From Clostridiales bacterium (GTDB lineage: Bacteria; Bacillota; Clostridia; Oscillospirales; QAMX01): 16,480 bases of DNA. Below, one piece after another: positions 13,834 to 16,480 of this stretch. The notes beneath the pieces are model-generated. The model did not search any database and was not told the origin of the DNA. It saw only the letters and a program-made list of their open reading frames with translations. The stretch spans positions 1 to 16,480 of the forward strand of contig JAAZBA010000279.1 in NCBI GenBank assembly GCA_012514045.1, read 5' to 3'. A program made the translations under genes and the position numbers. Every line of letters starts with the position of its first letter. Positions within the stretch are counted from its first letter, which is position 1.

Positions 13834-14463
13834 TTAGGGCTGTATCAGCAGCATGACATCAATTCCGTCGTCTACCTTTGAGAGAAACTCCTCTCCGTCT
13901 CCCTTCTTGCCCACCAGAGAGCCATAGTGCATGGGGATAGCGGTTTTCGGACGGAGTTTGTTTACAAATTCCGCCGCCTCGGCGGCGTTCATAGTATAGG
14001 TGCCGCCGCAAGGCACGAGAACGGTATCGCAGGAAACGGAAAGCGCTTCTTCAGAGGAATCCATGTCACCGCAAACATATATACGCTTGCCCTCCACAGT
14101 TACAACATAGCTGAGCCAGTCGTTCTCTCTCGGGTGCATGGGCTTGCCCACGTTGTAGGCTCTTACCGCCTCTGTGGGAATACCTAAGATGTCGCGCTTT
14201 TCCCCGGGCTCAAGAAGTATTAACCGGTTCTTGTCCTGCATAAATTCCTCTGCCTCTGCTTTCATGGAAGCGGGAAAAACATAGATTGTGTCATTCTTCG
14301 CTGTCTTTTTTATGTCTTCCGGGGAGAAATGATCATGGTGTTCATGAGAAACAAAAATTATGTCCGCATAATGGCTTTCCTCAGTCACCATGAAGGGATC
14401 AAAATAAAGAACTTTCTCTCCTCTTATACATGAGCTCGAGTGAGCATTTATTGATATCTTCAT
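13834..14463 (-). CDS. UlaG-like metallo-beta-lactamase-fold metal-dependent hydrolase
   Basis: Predicted cytosolic zinc- or manganese-dependent hydrolase of the Lactamase_B_3 (UlaG-like) subgroup. The 209 residues contain the HxHxDH metal motif HEHHDH at 40-45, a third-site Asp in YVCGDMD (D133) and a late His in IPMHYG (H179). The N-terminus INAHSSSCI matches the GHSSF-type start of the subgroup. The start at 14463 is chosen because AAAGGATGGAG lies just before it; an upstream in-frame ATG at 14481 has no such site. It has its own promoter and converges on the UPF0210 gene. Substrate is unknown: the subgroup includes sugar-lactone lactonases and many uncharacterised housekeeping hydrolases. 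A true beta-lactamase is unlikely, as there is no signal peptide and the subgroup differs. Confidence 0.9.
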   Translation of the reverse strand: MKISINAHSSSCIRGEKVLYFDPFMVTEESHYADIIFVSHEHHDHFSPEDIKKTAKNDTIYVFPASMKAEAEEFMQDKNRLILLEPGEKRDILGIPTEAVRAYNVGKPMHPRENDWLSYVVTVEGKRIYVCGDMDSSEEALSVSCDTVLVPCGGTYTMNAAEAAEFVNKLRPKTAIPMHYGSLVGKKGDGEEFLSKVDDGIDVMLLIQP

Positions 14464-14467
14464 ACCA

Positions 14468-14478
14468 CTCCATCCTTT
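14468..14478 (-). promoter_or_regulatory. Ribosome binding site of the metallo-hydrolase gene
   Basis: On the - strand AAAGGA (14478-14473) sits 9 bases and GGAG (14471-14468) 4 bases before the ATG at 14463. This decides the start against the ATG at 14481, which overlaps this site. Confidence 0.75.
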
Positions 14479-14495
14479 CATTGTGTTATATATTG

Positions 14496-14524
14496 ATTAT
14501 ACAAGATTTATCGCATATTTGCAA
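14496..14524 (-). promoter_or_regulatory. Sigma-70 type promoter of the metallo-hydrolase gene
   Basis: On the - strand, TTGCAA (14524-14519) and a perfect TATAAT (14501-14496) are separated by exactly 17 bases. The start of transcription would fall near 14489, giving a leader of about 25 bases before the ATG at 14463. This is the clearest promoter in the window. Confidence 0.8.
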
Positions 14525-14538
14525 CAGAAACAACCGAA

Positions 14539-14575
14539 GCTGCCCAAAGCAGGATAAATAACTGCTTTGGGCAGC
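14539..14575 (-). terminator. Stem-loop after the AraC-family pseudogene
   Basis: A 14-base perfect inverted repeat, GCTGCCCAAAGCAG (14539-14552) and CTGCTTTGGGCAGC (14562-14575), with a 9-base AT loop. It begins 4 bases beyond the AraC-type stop on the - strand and is followed there by the T-rich TTCGGTTGTTTCTG, so a terminator of that gene is likely although the T run is broken. It also shields the downstream hydrolase promoter from read-through. Confidence 0.65.
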
Positions 14576-14578
14576 GTT

Positions 14579-16480
14579 TTATTGCGGTGCATGCTGTTTT
14601 CTGTACTCGCCGGGTGTCCGACCGGTTTGCTGCTTAAAACGACGTATGAAACTGTTCTGACCGTAATAGCCGAGCTCCATGCCTATGTCGCGTACCGACA
14701 TGCTGCCATTCACAAGAAGTTCCTTAGCGATCTCGATTTTCATGTCTGACACGTACTCCGCAACATTTTTACCTGTTTTATCCTTGAAAAAAGCGTTCAA
14801 CGCAGCGGGCGTGACTCCGAACTCGTAGGCCATCTGCTGAAGGGAGAAGCCTATGTCTACAAAATGCACCCTGAGCAGTCGGTCATCTGTTTGATTACCT
14901 CCCGACCTATGCCCTCGTCGTCTAATAGAGAGTCTAAAAGTGAGTCGAAAGCGGAGAGAAGCTTGTCATGTGTGTCAAGCTGGAGAAGCATGAATATGCC
15001 AAGCTTCCGGGGGCTTTTACGTCCCGACTCTTCACAGAACCTAGATGCAGCATAAGACAGGCGCAGATATTCAAGTCTGCCTTCCGGAAGAGATACCTCT
15101 GAAAGATAGTTTCTTATGTCGGAAACAACAGGATTTATGCTTTCTATCCCATGGATTGTGCTCTCGTGGAGGGCTGTATAGAATATTTCATCCATACTTT
15201 GATACTTCTCTGCGTATTCGTCAAAGCATCTTACGCCGTCCTCCGATGAAAGCATGTATGCCTCCATATAGGAGAGAGGGATTGTTCTTATTTCAGAGCA
15301 CTCGCCGCCAACGGAACAGTCCACACCGGTTCTTTTTATATTCTCAATGAATTTATCATTTAGCTCTTCCGCTTGGGATGGATATGCCAGTACGATTACA
15401 GAAGCGTTGTCTTCCAAGCCTGTAGGCGCCTCACGAAGAAGGAAGCTAGCGGGATGGGAAAGGGATTCACATATAAGCGTACGCAAGTTGAGGGTTCGCC
15501 TTGCTTTTATAATAGCTACCCGGAACACAGAGCCATAAACCGTGATTCCAAGGAGCTTTCCCAGTTGGTTGACTTCCTCGACATTGTGGATCTCACCTTT
15601 AATGAGCTTGAAGGCGATATACTCATTTACATCATCAATACTGGACTGCAGGAGGATATTTTTTGTGAAGAGCTCTTATGGGACGGTAGCTCGCTTTCGA
15701 GAAGAGTAACGCTGCAATAATACCTAAAAATACCGACAGGGCAACAATGAGGATCCACATGCGCCAAAGATCATCGATATGTCTTGTTACCACACCGTCG
15801 CTTATGACAATTGTATATGTATAGTCTCCAAGGGAGGAGTCTGCCTTGACGCAGTAGTAGTCTCTGCCCGAATATTTTATCTTCGACTCGCTTTCAGTGA
15901 GCTGAGAGAGAATTGGAACGCAATCGTTATCTGTCAGCAGCCGATTGTTGGATATGAAGGAAATGACTCTTCCCTCTGTATCGGCAATAAATGACATGCC
16001 TGTGTTATTTTTAAGAACAGAGGACATTACATCCGTCAGGGCGGATTCCCTAATTCGAAACATTACGATTTTTTCCGTCTCGCCACGCACATTTGTTATG
16101 GGATGAAGGATGTATATCGCATTTTGACCGTTACGAAGTTTCGCTATCCATGTCTGTCTCGCCGGGTATTTCAGAATATCATGTAAGCTATCCTCCCCGA
16201 CTGAAGGCTCAATGCCGTTTACATGAAAGAAGCTATTTATATCACAGGAACTGGTATTCGTATAATAATACTCGTCACCGACACAATAAAAGGATATTTT
16301 TTCCAGAAGACCTGTGTTCATGGAAAGCTGTCCCAGGGTGCTGAAGAGCTTCTGAACAGAGGTGTAGTCGCTTGGATGGTAGTGACGCTTTATTCCTTCG
16401 TCAAGCTGGATATAGGTTGTTATCTCCGAATATTTGTAGGATTACAATAGATGTGTTACACTTCGAGTGTAATACTTGGA
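14579..16480 (-). pseudogene. Broken membrane-bound AraC-family sensor/regulator (5' end outside window)
   Basis: Remnant of a one-component regulator with an extracellular sensor, a membrane segment and a C-terminal AraC DNA-binding domain, a type common in Clostridia near carbohydrate genes. Reading the - strand from the right edge: sensor sequence continues to about 15760, a hydrophobic segment (WILIVALSVFLGIIAALLF, about 15699-15757) crosses the membrane, YRPIRALHK begins a cytoplasmic linker of about 260 residues, and two helix-turn-helices lie at 14579-14860 (FSLQQMAYEFGVTPAAL; VRDIGMELGYYGQNSFIRRF; GRTPGEYRK). Three lesions break it: an in-frame TAA at 16444-16442, where CAA would restore Gln; one extra A in the run at 15664-15659; and loss of about one base near 14880-14869. 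Each flanking frame continues family-like sequence (for example SSIDDVNEYIAFKLIKGEIH after the A run). Sequencing error is an alternative, but three faults in one gene and none in its neighbours favour real decay. Confidence 0.82.

Noticed and set aside
13834..14463. Reading the metallo-hydrolase as an antibiotic beta-lactamase
   Set aside because: The motifs fit the UlaG-like subgroup, and there is no signal peptide.
14539..14575. Inverted repeat considered as an IS end, operator or CRISPR-like repeat
   Set aside because: Occurs once, has no target duplication or transposase nearby, and its place just after a stop codon fits a terminator.

Overview
The window looks like chromosomal DNA of a low-GC-lineage Firmicute, most likely an anaerobic Clostridia member. 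The evidence is the gene order dxs-tlyA-nadK-argR-recN followed by a lepA-hemW pair, Clostridia-like protein sequences, strong purine-rich Shine-Dalgarno sites, and base composition that looks near half GC by eye. Genus cannot be fixed from sequence alone. No rRNA, tRNA, CRISPR array, IS element, phage gene or origin was seen.

Layout. (1) 1-5110, + strand: a compact housekeeping operon of dxs (5' end outside the window), tlyA, nadK, argR and recN, with overlaps or gaps of at most 23 bases. (2) 5165-6684: two accessory enzymes, an APH(3')-type aminoglycoside kinase homologue and a ZmaR-like GNAT acetyltransferase, 2 bases apart. (3) 6696-9651: lepA and hemW, overlapping by 8 bases. The genes often found next to these blocks in other Firmicutes (spoIVB/spo0A after recN, hrcA-grpE-dnaK after hemW) are absent here. 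(4) 9692-12106: two tandem malic enzyme genes, about 87% identical in protein by hand alignment, on a 1.24 kb direct repeat whose left edge lies in the last codons of hemW. They differ most in the dinucleotide-binding domain. (5) 12123-13763: a small ACT-domain protein (UPF0237) and its usual partner, a UPF0210/DUF711 'PFL family' protein, closed by a strong, probably bidirectional terminator at 13766-13805. All + strand genes up to here lie in one direction with no gap above 60 bases.

(6) 13834-14463, - strand: a UlaG-like metallo-beta-lactamase-fold hydrolase with its own near-consensus sigma-70 promoter. (7) 14579 to the right edge, - strand: a decayed membrane-anchored AraC-family sensor/regulator with two frameshifts and one in-frame stop.

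Region 1 covers isoprenoid precursor synthesis, rRNA modification, NADP supply, arginine control and recombination repair. Regions 4-5 form a malate-to-pyruvate and NAD(P)H module with a small ligand-binding protein and a conserved protein of unknown function. I found no clearly new multi-gene defence or mobile system. The points most worth following up are the diverging malic enzyme pair with its ACT/UPF0210 neighbours, and the APH/GNAT pair sitting within a housekeeping gene run.
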